Assembly: GCA_963576475.1 (NCBI GenBank)
Contig: OY754967.1
Coordinates: 25,556,651 to 25,620,650, forward strand
DNA: 64,000 nt
Origin: Molanna angustata
Taxonomy: Eukaryota > Arthropoda > Insecta > Trichoptera > Molannidae
Direction of reading: 5' to 3'
Numbering within the stretch: position 1 is the stretch's first letter; each line of letters starts with the position of its first letter. Shown here one piece after another: positions 41,790 to 54,169 of the stretch. Under the pieces are notes generated by a model. That model ran no database searches. It was given only the letters and a program-made list of their open reading frames with translations, and was not told where the DNA came from. The position numbers were made by a program, and so were the translations under genes.

Positions 41790-43140
41790 ATTAAAAAATC
41801 AAATGTAAAATAAATAAAAAAAACACAAATATGCCAAGATCAGCCGATCCTTTAATTTATTTACTCGATATTTATTACTTTTAAGGATGCGTCGAAGCTG
41901 TGTTACAAATCTAAACCTGTTCAATTAGCTGCATACAATATCACCATCATTTAAAGCAAAACACTACTCATTGAGAATCACTGATATATTTTTACAGTTT
42001 CTCCTGTTAACAGATAATATATGTATATTTTACTCGCATCACAGCGTGATTGTGATCACAATGAGTGAAGTGCACTCATGTGCATTGAACCTCTTCAATA
42101 GTTGCTTCGGATTGGTGTATATTACAATAAATTTTTATGTTTGTAACGCTAAGACGGTAGAATATCCTGTCATTGCATAGAATCTAACAAATTAATATTA
42201 CAATGAATTTAATATTTTTTTTAGAGACGTATACTTATTTGTTTACATTTTTCTTCACAACATTAAAATCATAAGGAATTATTATTATTAGGTCACGTGA
42301 TATTATGTACGATCATATTCCTGAACGAAAAATTATACTTCGATGCCTATATTAATCCCATATTATCGGAGATTAATTGTCAAAATATTAAGGTGAAATA
42401 TAATTATAATAATTAATCTTTATACCATTATACAAATAAGTCTTTATACCATTCGTCTCTATTAAATGTTTTAATAGCCATACTGATGTTGTACTAGTGT
42501 TTCATTGTTGTAGTTTTTATTAATAAAAAAAATGTATTCTTACAAAAATATTTCTTTTGTTACAGAAATAATTAATGTCTTGAAAACGAAATAACAGGGA
42601 AATAAAGGTAAGTAAATACAGAATATAAATCAAATATATTTAGTTACCCTCAAAATTGTGTGTAAATCAGAAAGATTAACATGCTAACCACACATTTTAG
42701 TATTAACAACGAAAATTCACAACGAAAGAATTATAAAGATATTTACCTTTTTCTCTTTAAAATCAACCTTTTATAGACATACATAACATATTACATAACA
42801 TTAAGTGGGTGATACATATTCACTTACCATATTAGAATTAACAATGGGTTTTGTTATCAGGATTGCAACAACAACAACAACATGCTGATCAACATGTTGA
42901 ACATATTGTTCAAGGAATATTTTGAACCCAATGTTTCGGGAAAAAAACCAACTCTCCATCACAGAAGATTTCACATTTTTCGAGTAATTAGGTACTGTTT
43001 CGAGTAATAAATAGCGAGAACATAATATGTTTTGGTTTTGGATTCAAAACGTCTTTGATAACATTTGTATTTTATCTTAGCAAAAATAAAAAAAGTAAGA
43101 AAAGCATAATGTCCAAACGAGTTATACAAAGATTATTAAT
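41790..43140. other. AT-rich stretch without recognised genes
   Basis: No supported feature. Confidence 0.4.
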
Positions 43141-43147
43141 TTAAACA

Positions 43148-43534
43148 GGGGGCAAGTCCCGTCAAACAATGAAATCAATACTTTCATGTTAACCCATATT
43201 ATGGATATAAATAATGAACACTTCCTTGCACCCAGGGCAAGTGGCGAGTTTATTGCCGTATGGCAATTTCTTCCAACCAATCAGTGTTTCCAGCCCAGAG
43301 AAGCAATTTTTGCATGAGAAATGAATTTAAATAAATTTCTCCTCTGCTGAGAATCGAACCCAGGACGCCCGCACAGAAACTGAACGGCTTACCAATTCTG
43401 TGCCACGGCGGTCGTTATTATCACATGGAGTTCTATAATATATTAAGATATTATACAACTCTATAAGATAATTATATCCATGACATGGGTAATCATGAGG
43501 GTTTTGATTTCACCGCTTGACCAGACTTGCCCCC
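43148..43534. mobile_element. Long-TIR MITE (GGGGGCAAGTC family) carrying a nested SINE
   Basis: Left end GGGGGCAAGTC...CCCATATTATGGATATAA; right end GATAATTATATCCATGACATGGGTAATC...CAGACTTGCCCCC. Removing 43,218-43,413 restores the usual ~185-bp palindromic element. Diverged from the 62.7-kb copy, so older. Confidence 0.8.
43218..43413 (-). mobile_element. tRNA-derived SINE inserted in the MITE
   Basis: Minus strand GACCGCCGTGGCACAGAATT GGTAAGCCG (A-box part) and TGGGTTCGATTC (B box), then a body with GAAATTTATTTAAATTCATT, GAAACACTGATTGGTTGGAAG and GCAATAAACTCGCCACTTGC. A fragment of the same body lies at 54,913-54,986. Target duplication not clear-cut. Confidence 0.7.
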
Positions 43535-43539
43535 AAGTG

Positions 43540-45425
43540 CTTAATTAGGCATCTGTTTTTACTATTTCGTCTTATTTTATCAAAAACATGTTCGTCTCAT
43601 TTACACAATCCCTATAAGTTTATCCAGAAGAATTATATGATATTCGTCTTTCGACCCGCATTCCTCGAAACCCACTTCTGAGAGATACACTTTTTCCACA
43701 TGCATTATCCAGAATAACGACATTTTTATTAATGACCATACTAACTCATCATCAATCTTTTCTAAATGCATTCTGTAGAACTGTTTCCTACATTTCTTTA
43801 ATAATTTTTACCGTAATAATTCACGTGAAAGAAAAGTGCACTGTCGTTTTATTCAAATATATTCACATAATTCTCTTTTGGTATTCATGGAATTATTGTT
43901 TTAATATATTATTGAGTCGATTCTAGTTATGTTTTTTGAAATATACAGCTTATTTTTTATAATGTTTATATATTTTCAAAGTTACAAAACGTTTAAAATC
44001 TTAAAAAAATATGACATCTTTGGAAAATCACATCAAAAATAAAAGAAGCTTTTCTCATATTTTGTGAACCAGTACGGCAACAGAAGTGTTATTACATAGT
44101 ATTATATTTATCTTAAATATCGTCTTAAATATCATTTCAGTTGTAGTTTTTTTATGTTCTAAACGTCAAATAAATGTTTTTTTCTCCGGTCAATTTGGAA
44201 GAAAAGCGCGTATTTTTATATAAAACATAAATTCTAAAACTTGTCAACATAGAAGTACAGCATGTCTTTAGAAAACAAACGAGGAAAAAAATATGGAAAA
44301 TAAAACCTTAGCTCTGGAAGCGTTTGTCAACTATACGCGGGTTGGCTGAATCAAATATCAGATGTGTCAGATCAGAAAAAAAGTTATTTTCTCTGGTGTG
44401 TTATAAAAATGTCTCTTGAAGTGATTAAGGAGTTTTTTGAGACATTTCATGTGAAGTTTAAATACTTCTTGAGGGATATTAACTTTCAACAATCCGACAT
44501 TATATCACCCGTGACATTACCGTTTTTTAAATTATAAAGTCTGCATTATTAAAACTGACTTAACCAAAGAAAAAAAAAAACATTTTACAGTACCATTGGT
44601 TTCATTGGTTTGCTTTAAGTATAGAAGTGTCATCGAAACCATTCGTGTGGAGTCAAGCTTTTCTCTCTCCTCTAGCACCATCCGTTCTGCTTATGAGTAC
44701 TGATAACGGCCACTCACAGTTAGTTTGAAAGTCTAAAGGATTCAAGAAGAGTCAGAAAATTTTAAAACCTTCCAGACACGTCAACACATACCTATTATAA
44801 AATCCTATCTTTTGCCCTTTCTATGTATCTGTATCTTATTTTTAACTATTAAAATGTAAAAGTATAATTCAAGTCTCTGATGATGCTAGCTGTGTCTGGC
44901 TTCTTAGTTTTTGTTTTTAACTCGTTTGTGAAATAAAAGCGTGTTTTTCAATTTATTTATATTTCTATAAATATGTTTTATTTATAATAAACTAACACTG
45001 TGTTATCGATAATTATATTCAGTTTGTAGTATATAGTAAAACATAGTTAATGCTATTATAATAATACCCCTCACATAAATTCGAAATCAGTAGGAAAATA
45101 TTTTTAGTAAATATTATGAGTCAATATTATGATAACATCGTACAAGTGGGTCTTCTACATTTACAGACATTAACTGAAAATACGTTTACAATCTAAAATA
45201 TTTTCAATGGTTTCCAATTGACTGATCGCTTTGTGATATGTATTGTTTAGTTGTACCCTATCACATTCATTTAGTAAGTGAAGTTATTATTCTCAGAGAC
45301 TTGGAAGCGTTAAGATTATTCAACTCTTAACATAATAGACGATGAACAATTCACCTGAAACAATACAACGTGGTCAAACAAAAACTGTTATTCAATCATC
45401 AATAGAAACTATGACAACTCAATCA
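43540..45425. other. AT-rich stretch; one diverged LINE 3' UTR
   Basis: 44,655-44,790 resembles 13,385-13,515 (CCTCTAGCACCATCCGTTCT; GATAACGGCC; AAACCTT.CAGACAC), i.e. the 3' UTR of the LINE ending at 13.8 kb. Nothing else supported. Confidence 0.4.
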
Positions 45426-45429
45426 TATT

Positions 45430-45668
45430 AATCGAATGTTTTAAAAGTTGCATATACGCAAATATTGGATTTTTCCCTGTCGGGGAGTCAATGATATTTT
45501 TGACATTTTTTTAACATCTCAATAGAGACGAAGTTAGAAAATTATAGCATATTATAATATTTCAACTTTATATGTATTGAGATGTTGAAAAATTGTTAGA
45601 AATATTATTGATTCCCGACAGGGAAAAATCCATTGTTTGCGTAAATGCAACTTTTATAATATTCGATT
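45430..45668. mobile_element. Compact family F foldback (two inverted terminal segments)
   Basis: Left TCGAATGTTTTAAAAGTTGC ATATACGCAAATATTGG..CCCTGTCGGGG and right CCCGACAGGGAAAAATCCA..TTTGCGTAAATGCAACTTTTATAA are inverted copies of the family F 5' end with 30-40 bp of core between. It shows that this end can act as a TIR. Confidence 0.75.
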
Positions 45669-45717
45669 TACCTACACATTGGTAAAAGTAGATAAACAAG
45701 CCTCAAACTAAATAATA

Positions 45718-45790
45718 TTTCTGGCGCAATTCAGGGGTGACATCTGTGCGAAGAAACACTGTCACCTCATGTATAAGGATTGATTTTATA
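45718..45790 (-). mobile_element. Family F 3'-end fragment
   Basis: Minus strand ...GAGGTGACAGTGTTTCTTCG CACAGATGTCACC then CCTGAATTGCGCCAG: the 3' hairpin of family F with inner stem GTG/CAC in place of TGC/GCA of the 8.4-kb copy. Confidence 0.7.
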
Positions 45791-45799
45791 CAAAAAAAA

Positions 45800-46210
45800 A
45801 TATCCAACTCAATCGAAATATAGTGTCATCAGTTGTTTTTATGTTCTTATTATCTGAAACTAAATAAATTTTTTCGTATTGCCTACATACGTAACTTATA
45901 TTAACTTGTGTAAAATTTATATTAACTCGTGCTAAGTTTTGTAACGTAAAGCGATAGGTAATCTATTGTAATTGACTGGTAGAAATTTCGGGCAGTAATT
46001 TTACCACGTTGTCTTCTTCTTTTCCCTAGCAACTGTAATTAAAATGGGGTCTATTTACTGCGTCTTTCGCTTCTAGTCTACTCTATTTTGTTACACAATA
46101 TAAAGTTTGTATCGTTTTTAGATACTTATAAATGTAAATATTAAGGATTAATAATAATAATCTTTTTTGATTTTATAAACAAATAATTTTGTTATCTAAA
46201 GTAATAAAGC
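45800..46210. other. AT-rich stretch without recognised genes
   Basis: CTTCTTCTTTTCCCTAGC near 46,013 resembles the SINE tail in reverse, too short to call. Confidence 0.35.
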
Positions 46211-46216
46211 AATCAA

Positions 46217-46223
46217 AATGTTA

Positions 46224-46291
<68 letters not shown>

Positions 46292-46312
46292 TTGTGTGTG
46301 TGTGTGTTTGTC
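46217..46312 (+). repeat. (TG)n microsatellite
   Basis: About 95 bp of GT repeats with two interruptions near the 3' end. Confidence 0.97.
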
Positions 46313-46319
46313 TCACGCC

Positions 46320-47097
46320 TTCTGAAAAACCAAGAGCATCTAAAAATCTAATTTATGTGCGAACGTGTACCTGTATACCTGATGCAGTGTCACGCTAAAA
46401 ATAATGCGATAAAAATGCTGAATTTTAAAAATATTTCGATAATTATTTTTTTCATACAATATTTTCCAAGTCGTATCTGTCAAAAAAGTGTACATTTTGC
46501 ACGCAAATATCTGTTAGTTTAAAAGTTAGAAGTAAGCAGTTAGAAGTGTTAGTTTAAAAGTTAAGCGTTTTGTACATAAATGCCGCCATTTTAATATCTT
46601 TTCATACAATATTTCATTTTCCTACCGAATGAATATGTTCTTGAAAATAATAAACCTTTGAAATAAATATAATTATGAAATAATAAAATGAAACACAAGA
46701 CATTACAGCAAGTTTTAAGACGTATATTGTAAAAGTCTGTTAATTATTAGTAAAGATATAGGCATAATAAAATTGCATAATTTGTATATAATATTTGATA
46801 TTTCGGACAATTTTCATTTTTATGGCATCGAACAAACCAATGTAGGTACCTACATATTATTCAAAAAATGTCTACAAACCATTTGATATTTTTTACATGT
46901 TCTATGGTTACTATGGTAACGGACACATTCTGATATTCAAATAAAATTTGTTATAAATCGAATTCGAATTAATTAAGAACATCATTGTAGGTAGGTACCT
47001 ACATACCTAATACTACTTAAAAACCAACAATATAATAATTTCGTATAGGAAAATTATTAAACTATCTTAGGTTAACTACAATACACATGTCATTCAA
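46320..47097. other. AT-rich stretch without recognised genes
   Basis: Contains a GTAGGTAGGTACCTACATAC motif near 46,987. No gene recognised. Confidence 0.4.
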
Positions 47098-48040
47098 TCT
47101 ACAAACTATTTCCTATAGTGAAATTCTTCTTTTATTTAAGTAGACCTTTGGGTGATTTTTTATACAAACTATTTCTTGGAGTTTAATTCTTCTTCCTCTT
47201 CTTTTGTGAAGTCATTTGGGACAGTTCATAAATAAACTATTTCCTATAGTCTAATTTTTCTTTTTCTTAATTTATGTAGACCTTGGGTGAGTTTTTATAC
47301 AAACTATTTCCTATAGCCTAATTCATCTTCTTCCTCTTCTTTTATGTAGCCCTTTGGGTGAGTTTTTATACAAACTTATTCCTATTATCTAATTCTTTTT
47401 CTTCTTATTTTATGTAGACCTCTGGGCCAGTTTTTATACCAACTATTTCTTTTAACGTATTTCTTCTTTTTCTAATTTTATGTAGACCTTTGTTGAATTT
47501 TGTATAAACTAACTTCCTATAGTCTAATTTTTTCTCTTTTATGTAGACCAAGGGAGAGTTTTCATGCAAACTTTTCCTTTAGTCTAATTCTTCTTCGTCT
47601 TCTTTTATGTTGACCTTTGCGTTAGTTTTTATACAATCTATTTCCTGACGTATAATTATTCTTCTAATATGTAGACCTTTGGGTCAGTTTTTATATTAAC
47701 TACTTTCTATAGTCTAATTCTTCTTTTTCTTATTTTTTGTAGATCTTTTGGTTAGTTTTTATGCAAACTATTTCCTTTAGTCTAATTCTTCGTTTTCTTA
47801 TTTAATGTAGACGTTGGGTGAATTTTATATAAAATATTTCCTATATTTCAATTCATCTTCTTCTTCTTTTATGAAGACCATTTGGTCAGTTTTTTATATA
47901 ATACATTTACTATTGTGTAATTCTTCTATTGCATCTTTTATGTAGACCATTGGGCCAGTTTTTATTACAAACTATTTGTTATAGTCTTATACTTATTCTT
48001 TTTTTTCATTTAGTCTTTTGGGTTAGTTTTAAGTCTTATA
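47098..48040 (+). repeat. Irregular minisatellite, unit about 66-70 bp, roughly 14 units
   Basis: Each unit has ACAAACTATTTCCTATAGTC, TAATTCTTCTT.TTCTT, TTTATGTAGACC, TTTGGGTGAGTTTTTAT in this order, with heavy divergence and length change among units (starts near 47,101, 47,164, 47,233, 47,299, 47,369...). Much older or less homogenised than the 79- and 313-bp arrays. Confidence 0.85.
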
Positions 48041-48089
48041 GTCTATTGTATAGAAATATTATAAACAACATGCACACTTGACGAAAATA

Positions 48090-48560
48090 CATAAAACGAA
48101 TGGGATGTGACCATCACTAGAATCTTCTCAATACTTTTTTTCAATCGAAATTTACACCATTTATTATATCATCATATATTGCTTAATTTTCAATAACAAC
48201 ATATTTGATTTTGATGACATTATAATAAAAAATCGGGGTTGTGGCCATTAATGGACTCTTCACAACGTTTATATTCAAATTAAAAACTATTTAAGTCTTC
48301 TTCTGTAATGTAGATCAGTTTTATTGTGCAAAAATATAATAATCTATAGGTATGCACACTTGACGAAAAATATAAAAACGAATGGGATGTGACCAACACT
48401 AGAATCTTTTCAGTACTTTTGTTTATTTAATTTTTAAGCCATTTCCCATCATCCAAAATTACTAAATATTTAAAACACATTTGCGTTCGATGACAATATA
48501 TAAAAATAGGGGTTGTGGCCAAATCCAAACTCTTTACAACGTTGTCTCTTTATAATCAGT
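48090..48560 (+). repeat. Tandem duplication (about 280 bp) of Helentron-like heads
   Basis: ACTTGACGAAAA.A..ATAAA followed by ACGAATGGGATGTGACCA occurs at about 48,078 and 48,359, and AA..GGGGTTGTGGCCA at about 48,236 and 48,511. Each is a variant of the family A/B head. No matching tails are seen in the interval. Confidence 0.55.
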
Positions 48561-49559
48561 CATGGAGAGGTCTACTTTTTTCACGGCTTTTCCAACTTTG
48601 AAGTCAAAATACACCAACTTAGAGGCTTCGCAGCATATATGTTCCATACACGGATTTACTCAGAATTCGGAGTAGAACATTTCGTGTGTCTGTGTGTGTG
48701 TGTGTGTGTCTGTGTGTGTGTGTGTCTGTGTGTGTGTGTGTCTGTGTGTGTGTGTGTGTGTCTGTGTGTGTGTATGTCTGTGTGTGTGTGTGTCCGTCCC
48801 CCCCTTATAACTTTTGATCCGCTCAATTTACAGAGCCTAAAATTTCAGAATATATAAACAGTTACAGGCCTACAAAACTTTTATACTCGGAATTTTGAAT
48901 TTTTGTTTCAGTCAGGGGTTATCAACTTTTGAATTTTTATTTTATTTTTCCCTATATCTCAGAAACCATAAAAGCTAGAACGCTGAAAATTGGTATAAAC
49001 ATAGACAAATACAAAATCTCAAATTAGTTTTTTCAAAAAAATTCCAGGGTTTCTCAAACATTTTTTATTAAGAAAAGTATTTTTTTTTAAATAAATTTAT
49101 GAGTTTAACTGCCTATATTTCCATTTTTTTTAAAATATCGAAAAAAGCCGAAACACCCCAACTAGATAATTTAATTTTATATAAAAAATATTAACATTGT
49201 AGCAATACGTCTCAAATTTTTTTTAACAATTTTTATAAAATTGAATTTAGTGACGACATCGCTTCATACAATTTGTATGGTAGTCACCTATACACAATAT
49301 CAAAGAAGACTTAATAGTTTGATACTTCATCTCTAAACATACAATATACATATACCATCATGCTGTTTTCATATTCCGGGTAGGAAAAAAAGACTGACCT
49401 CCATACTATCCTATCTTGACTACCTAGGTACATGTGTTGTATAGAAAACTAAATATCATAAAATAATAAATAATTTATATTTATGGGTTTGGTACTTATT
49501 CTTCAACTATACATACTATCGCTGTCGACAGTTGGATCTCATGTGTTACATGCAACTAG
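48561..49559 (+). mobile_element. Helentron-like element, family 1 (5'-truncated)
   Basis: Matches 53,211-54,169 nearly base for base: CATGGAGAGGTCTACTTTTT, GAGGCTTCGCAGCATATATG, (TG)n, CCCCCCTTATAACTTTTGAT, then TCGACAGTTGGA, the CATGT-GTT-ACATG hairpin and CTAG|T. The TCCAACTGTCGA 5' end is missing. Short frames through the (TG)n tract are artefacts. Confidence 0.75.
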
Positions 49560-51380
49560 TATTTAAAACCATTTACCATAGTCCATGCGTGCAGAAATTG
49601 TATGTACCTACTTATATATAAAAACAAATGGGTTGTGGCCATCACTTGAACATTTTACATCGCTTAAACTCAATTAAATTTCAAACTACTTTTCATACTA
49701 CGAATTAGCAAATATTTTTTGTGACAATATAATATAAACGATTGCTTATTCCTTCACTAATTTACATTCTTGGCTAACGGCGGGACATAAAAGCTAGTAT
49801 ATATATAATCTTACAATTTACTATTGAATTTCTTATCGTTAACTTTTGTAAAATTTGATAAATTTCTTGAATATTGGAGGCAGTAATATAATATTTCTGA
49901 TATACAAATTCCTCAAGAAAATACCGCCGTTGTGTTGTAATTTTGTTTCTATTGTTATATTTTTGTAATCGTTGTCTTTCAACATCTTTTGTAATTCCTA
50001 CAGTCAGAATTTCAACAAAGCTGGATAAAAGCATTTACTTCTCTTGGAGTTTTATTTTTTCACATCGTTTTATTAACTCGACGTTTGTTTACTCCGAATA
50101 TTGAATTGAGTTTTAGCTTTTGAAGTTAGCAAATTCCATTAAATTTATTAGATTTAACAAGCTGGAAATTTTACATTCCTATTCTCGGGTAGATAGGTAT
50201 AAAATAAGTTAGTATTATCATATTTTTTGTAACTTATCCTTTTGCGTGGGCGCCCTCTCAGAGACCAAGTTCCTTTAATTGTGTTAGCAAATAATAATAC
50301 AAATGAAGTAATTATTATGTTTTCGATTAAGTAAATAGATTTGATACAACCACATTTCGACGATTTCGACTTAAACGCGTAATAGAAATATTTCAGTCAG
50401 CATTCCGGATAATCTCGATATTATATAAACAACGTTAATAATGTACAATTGTTTCGAGTATATTTGCTTATCCGAACACCACGAACTCTGTATATTCTAA
50501 TCACTAAGTTGTTCAAGTAACAATTCCACAGTTCGATGCTATGAAAAATAGTTAGATTATTCATCTCGGGAAGCATATCGCTTACCAATAGCACTTTAGA
50601 GTTTATCAGTATTCCAATACCGTTTACCCACAATTTGATTGCGAAGGGGATCGATTCCAGTAATTATAATCATAGAAATGTTCACCCCGAGTCAACCCTA
50701 TCTGTCAGATAAAGGTAAGAACGCGATATACATAGCTAATTATTTGAGATATACACTTCCTTAATGGAATAGAGATACCACCGAGAGATCATTTCTGACA
50801 ATTCACTTTACTTGTCATGTTAAGGGTAGGCTTCATTAAATTACATTATCCATTATCTACTGTACTCTTTAATTTGTCTCCGTATTTTTGTATCCTTGTT
50901 CTGTCATTTTCGTTTCGGCTGACAAATTATGTTCATGTACTAGGTTTATGGAAGAAAACATATTGTCGCACAAATTTGAAGCGTATATACATTTATGGTA
51001 AACTGAATTTTTATGCTATCATGTTTTAAAAACATTATCTTTTGCTTAACAATAATGCAAATTTGTGATAAATATTGAGTAAATAAAGGTGGTTTAGTTG
51101 TGGATTTGAATGCATTGTATGTATATTTTATTTAGATGTAAAAAATAAATGCATTTTCTTACATCTAGTATAACCAAAAAGCCAATTGTGAATTATAATT
51201 AGTTTACACAGTATGAATTATATAAAAACAAGAAAATATTCCAATTTACACAAAAATACAAAGGAAGCACATAATATCTAAAAAGAACTTTTCCTTTATG
51301 TATTCAACACCAAGGCGACGAAAAGCGGCAAGACCAGATGCTTCCTTCACACATTCTGGCAAATCATTCATCACATCATC
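49560..51380. other. AT-rich stretch; one family A/B-type head
   Basis: ACAAATGGGTTGTGGCCATC at 49,623 is a solitary head. No gene recognised in the rest. Confidence 0.4.
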
Positions 51381-51384
51381 ATTA

Positions 51385-51700
51385 TCATCAGCCATTATTC
51401 GTCAAGTGTTGGACATAGGACTCCCCTTTCAACCTCCATGTTTCCCTATCCCTCGCCATTGACCTCCTGCCACTCGTTTTATGTCGTTAGACCATCTTGT
51501 TTGCGGTCTGCCCGAGTTTCAGCGTTCAGTTCTCAGCCGTCACTCCAGGGTGCGTTTGGTCCATCGATCATCTGCTGTCCTTATGTACTACATGGCCAGC
51601 CCAATTACATTTTAAGAAAGCTACCTTGTATGCAACATCGGTAAATGTAGTCCTTTCTTCTGATCCATTGGTTGCGTTTTCGATCTGGAAGACTAATGTT
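51385..51700 (-). pseudogene. LINE ORF2 C-terminal remnant
   Basis: Minus strand, over frame breaks: FLKCNWAGHVVHKDSRWSMD, QTHPGVTAENW, SGRRSMARDRETWRL, GESYVQHLTNNG, then a (ATG)n-rich tail (TGATGATAATGATGATG, 51,370-51,392). The KWAGH-x-x-R ... ARDRxxWR ... EAYVQxW series is the typical 3' end of an abundant insect non-LTR group, the same end box as at 7.7 and 23.1 kb. Confidence 0.65.
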
Positions 51701-51704
51701 GGCA

Positions 51705-52780
51705 AATCAAACAGTTGAAAACCTTTTTGTGAATACATGTGATACACATTATTTTGTTAATCTAATTAGGTATTTTATTATTTTTCGAAGAATTGAATAA
51801 TCAATTCATTGAAAAATAATAAAATTAACTCGATGAATTTGAACTATTGTTTATTACTAAGTTGTTTAGGATTAGTTTTTCAGATTCAGATTTTTACTTT
51901 TTGCTATTTTCATAATAATAAATTATTTAATATTAGACGTTTTATTTTTTATCTACATATTGCTTTATTAACTAATCGATTTGTGGATATGGTTTATTAT
52001 TTTATCACGCATATTATATTTGTTATTATATGTTGGGTATTGTTTGAAATATCGATCTAATGTATCGTCGAGATGAGTTTTTCTGTTTATTTTTTACTCA
52101 CACAGAAAATACACAATATCGTTTTACAAGAAGACGTTCTGATGTTTTAAAAATAGTATTTCTGGTTATGGATGATTCAGTGGACCAATAAGAGATGTTA
52201 ATCTGATCAAAGAAAAGTTAATGCGCCAGATGGATCTATTTGTATTCTGATGGCCTTCGAAACATCCAAATGTTGACCAATAATACTTATGTATCTGGCT
52301 TATTCTAAACATATTTATTGATATTGTTTCGGAAAGGTTAACATGCCATATATGTTTTGCTCAAATTTTAATTTATGTATTTGCCATCATTAATCAATAT
52401 TTACAGCATTATATTTTTAAAAGAAAATTATTTTCTGAATAATTATGTCTAATAAGGTATGTGTGAAGTAAAGATAAGAATATTTCAAATACGAAGTATT
52501 TATGATAAATATAAATTGAAATTTTCTTCCTACGATAGATCTTCACTAAATAAAGATTGTTGTAAACAATATTACTCAAAGATTTTAAGATTCAACTCTA
52601 TACAGACTCTATACGGATATCTTTAAACCATTTTACAAATATTAAAGTAAATTATTTTAGTTCGAAAAAAGGCTAGCAATTCAGAATAATCTATAAGAAT
52701 TTGGAAATGCCATAATAACGTCGTATGGAGATGACATTAGATATTCTGCATAAATACAAAAAAGAGTCAAAAACCTTTTT
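51705..52780. other. AT-rich stretch without recognised genes
   Basis: A stem of about 25 bp lies at 51,772-51,826 (ATTTTATTATTTTTC...GAAAAATAATAAAAT). A plus frame at 51,809-52,060 is Leu/Ile/Phe-rich, with no recognisable domain. Confidence 0.4.
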
Positions 52781-52789
52781 TCTTTGAAG

Positions 52790-53000
52790 CCGTCTCAAAC
52801 ATTGATCTCGTTTTCTTCTTCTGCTTTGGTTTCAATAATGGGGATTCATCATCATCATCAATGGCTCCACAGCCCGTTATGAGCCTTGGCCTCCTCCAGC
52901 ATTCGTCGCCATCTCCCTTTATTCTGGGATTAACCCCTCCAGCCCCCTTACACGAATAGCCTCCACATCCCGCTGCAATATTGGGATTGGTTGGCGGCAA
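52790..53000 (-). pseudogene. LINE C-terminal remnant with (TGA)n tail
   Basis: Minus strand contains R-x-K-G-D-G-D-E-C-W-R-R and, in the adjacent phase, a GGAGGAGGCCAAGGCTCAT segment encoding EEAKAHNGL, then a (TGA)n tail (52,847-52,860 as ATC). This is the end box of the LINE group also present at 62.3 kb. Confidence 0.55.
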
Positions 53001-53131
53001 TCGATGCATGTCTTCCTCTACTCCGCTCGGTATTCAGTGACTTTCTTCAATTTTGTGAGATCCCTTCTAGATTCTTTTAAATCCACATTTCTTATGTTCT
53101 GCCGGGTTGTCTGATTAGCTGAATACAATAT

Positions 53132-54169
53132 TCCAACTGTCGATTTGTTCAGGAGAACTTTGTTCTCTTAACATATCGACAATGTATCAAGCCAGAATAC
53201 GCGAGAATTGTATGGAGAGGTCTACTTTTTTCACGGCTTTTCCAAATTTGAAGTCAAAAAACACCAACTTAGAGGCTTCGCAGCATATATGTTCCATACA
53301 CAGATTTACTCAGAATTCGGAGTAGAACATTTCGTGTGTCTGTGTGTGTGTGTGTGTGTGTCTGTGTGTGTGTGTGTATGTCTGTGTGTGTGTGTGTGTG
53401 TCCGTCCCCCCCTTATAACTTTTGATCCGCTCAATTTACAGAGCCTAAAATTTCAGAGTATATAAACAGTTACAGGCCTACAAAACTTTTATACTCGGAA
53501 TTTTGAATTTTTGTTTCCATCAGGGGTTATCAACTTTTGAATTTTTATTTTATTTTTCCCTATATCTCAGAAACCATAAAAGCAAGAACGCTGAAAATTG
53601 GTATAAACATAGACGAATACAAAATCTCAAATAAGTTTTTTCAAAAAAATTCCAGGGTTTCTCAAACATTTTTTATTAAGAAAAGTATTTTTTTTATGAG
53701 AAATTTATGAGTTTAACTGCCTATATTTCCATTTTTTTTTAAAATATCGAAAAAAGCCGAAACACCCCAACTAGATAATTTAATTTTATATAAAAAATAT
53801 TAACATTGTAGCAGTACATCTCAAATTTTTTTTAACAATTTTTATAAAAATTGAATTTAGTGACGACATCGCTTCATACAATTTGTATGGTAGTCACCTA
53901 TACACAATATCAAAGAAGACTTAATAGTTTGATACTTCATCTCTAAACATACAATATACATATACCATCATGCTGTTTTCATATTCCGGGTAGGAAAAAA
54001 AGACTGACCTCCATACTATCCTATCTTGACTACCTAGGTACATGTGTTGTATAGAAAACTAAATATCATAAAATAATAAATAATTTGTATTTATGGGTTT
54101 GGAACTTATTCTTCAACTATACATACTATCGCTGTCGACAGTTGGATCTCATGTGTTACATGCAACTAG
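53132..54169 (+). mobile_element. Helentron/DINE-like element, family 1, full-length
   Basis: 1,038 bp from TCCAACTGTCGA (53,132) to CTAG (54,166-54,169). TCGACAGTTGGA, its exact reverse complement, is at 54,135-54,146; the hairpin CATGT-GTT-ACATG (about 54,150-54,162) follows and CTAG is next to a T in the flank. A (TG)n tract lies at 53,337-53,400. This copy defines the family. It is non-coding. Confidence 0.75.

Noticed and set aside
48513..48857. Cys/Val-rich proteins over the (TG)n tracts (also 1,100-1,288 and 53,208-53,465)
   Set aside because: Translation of dinucleotide repeats inside family 1 elements.
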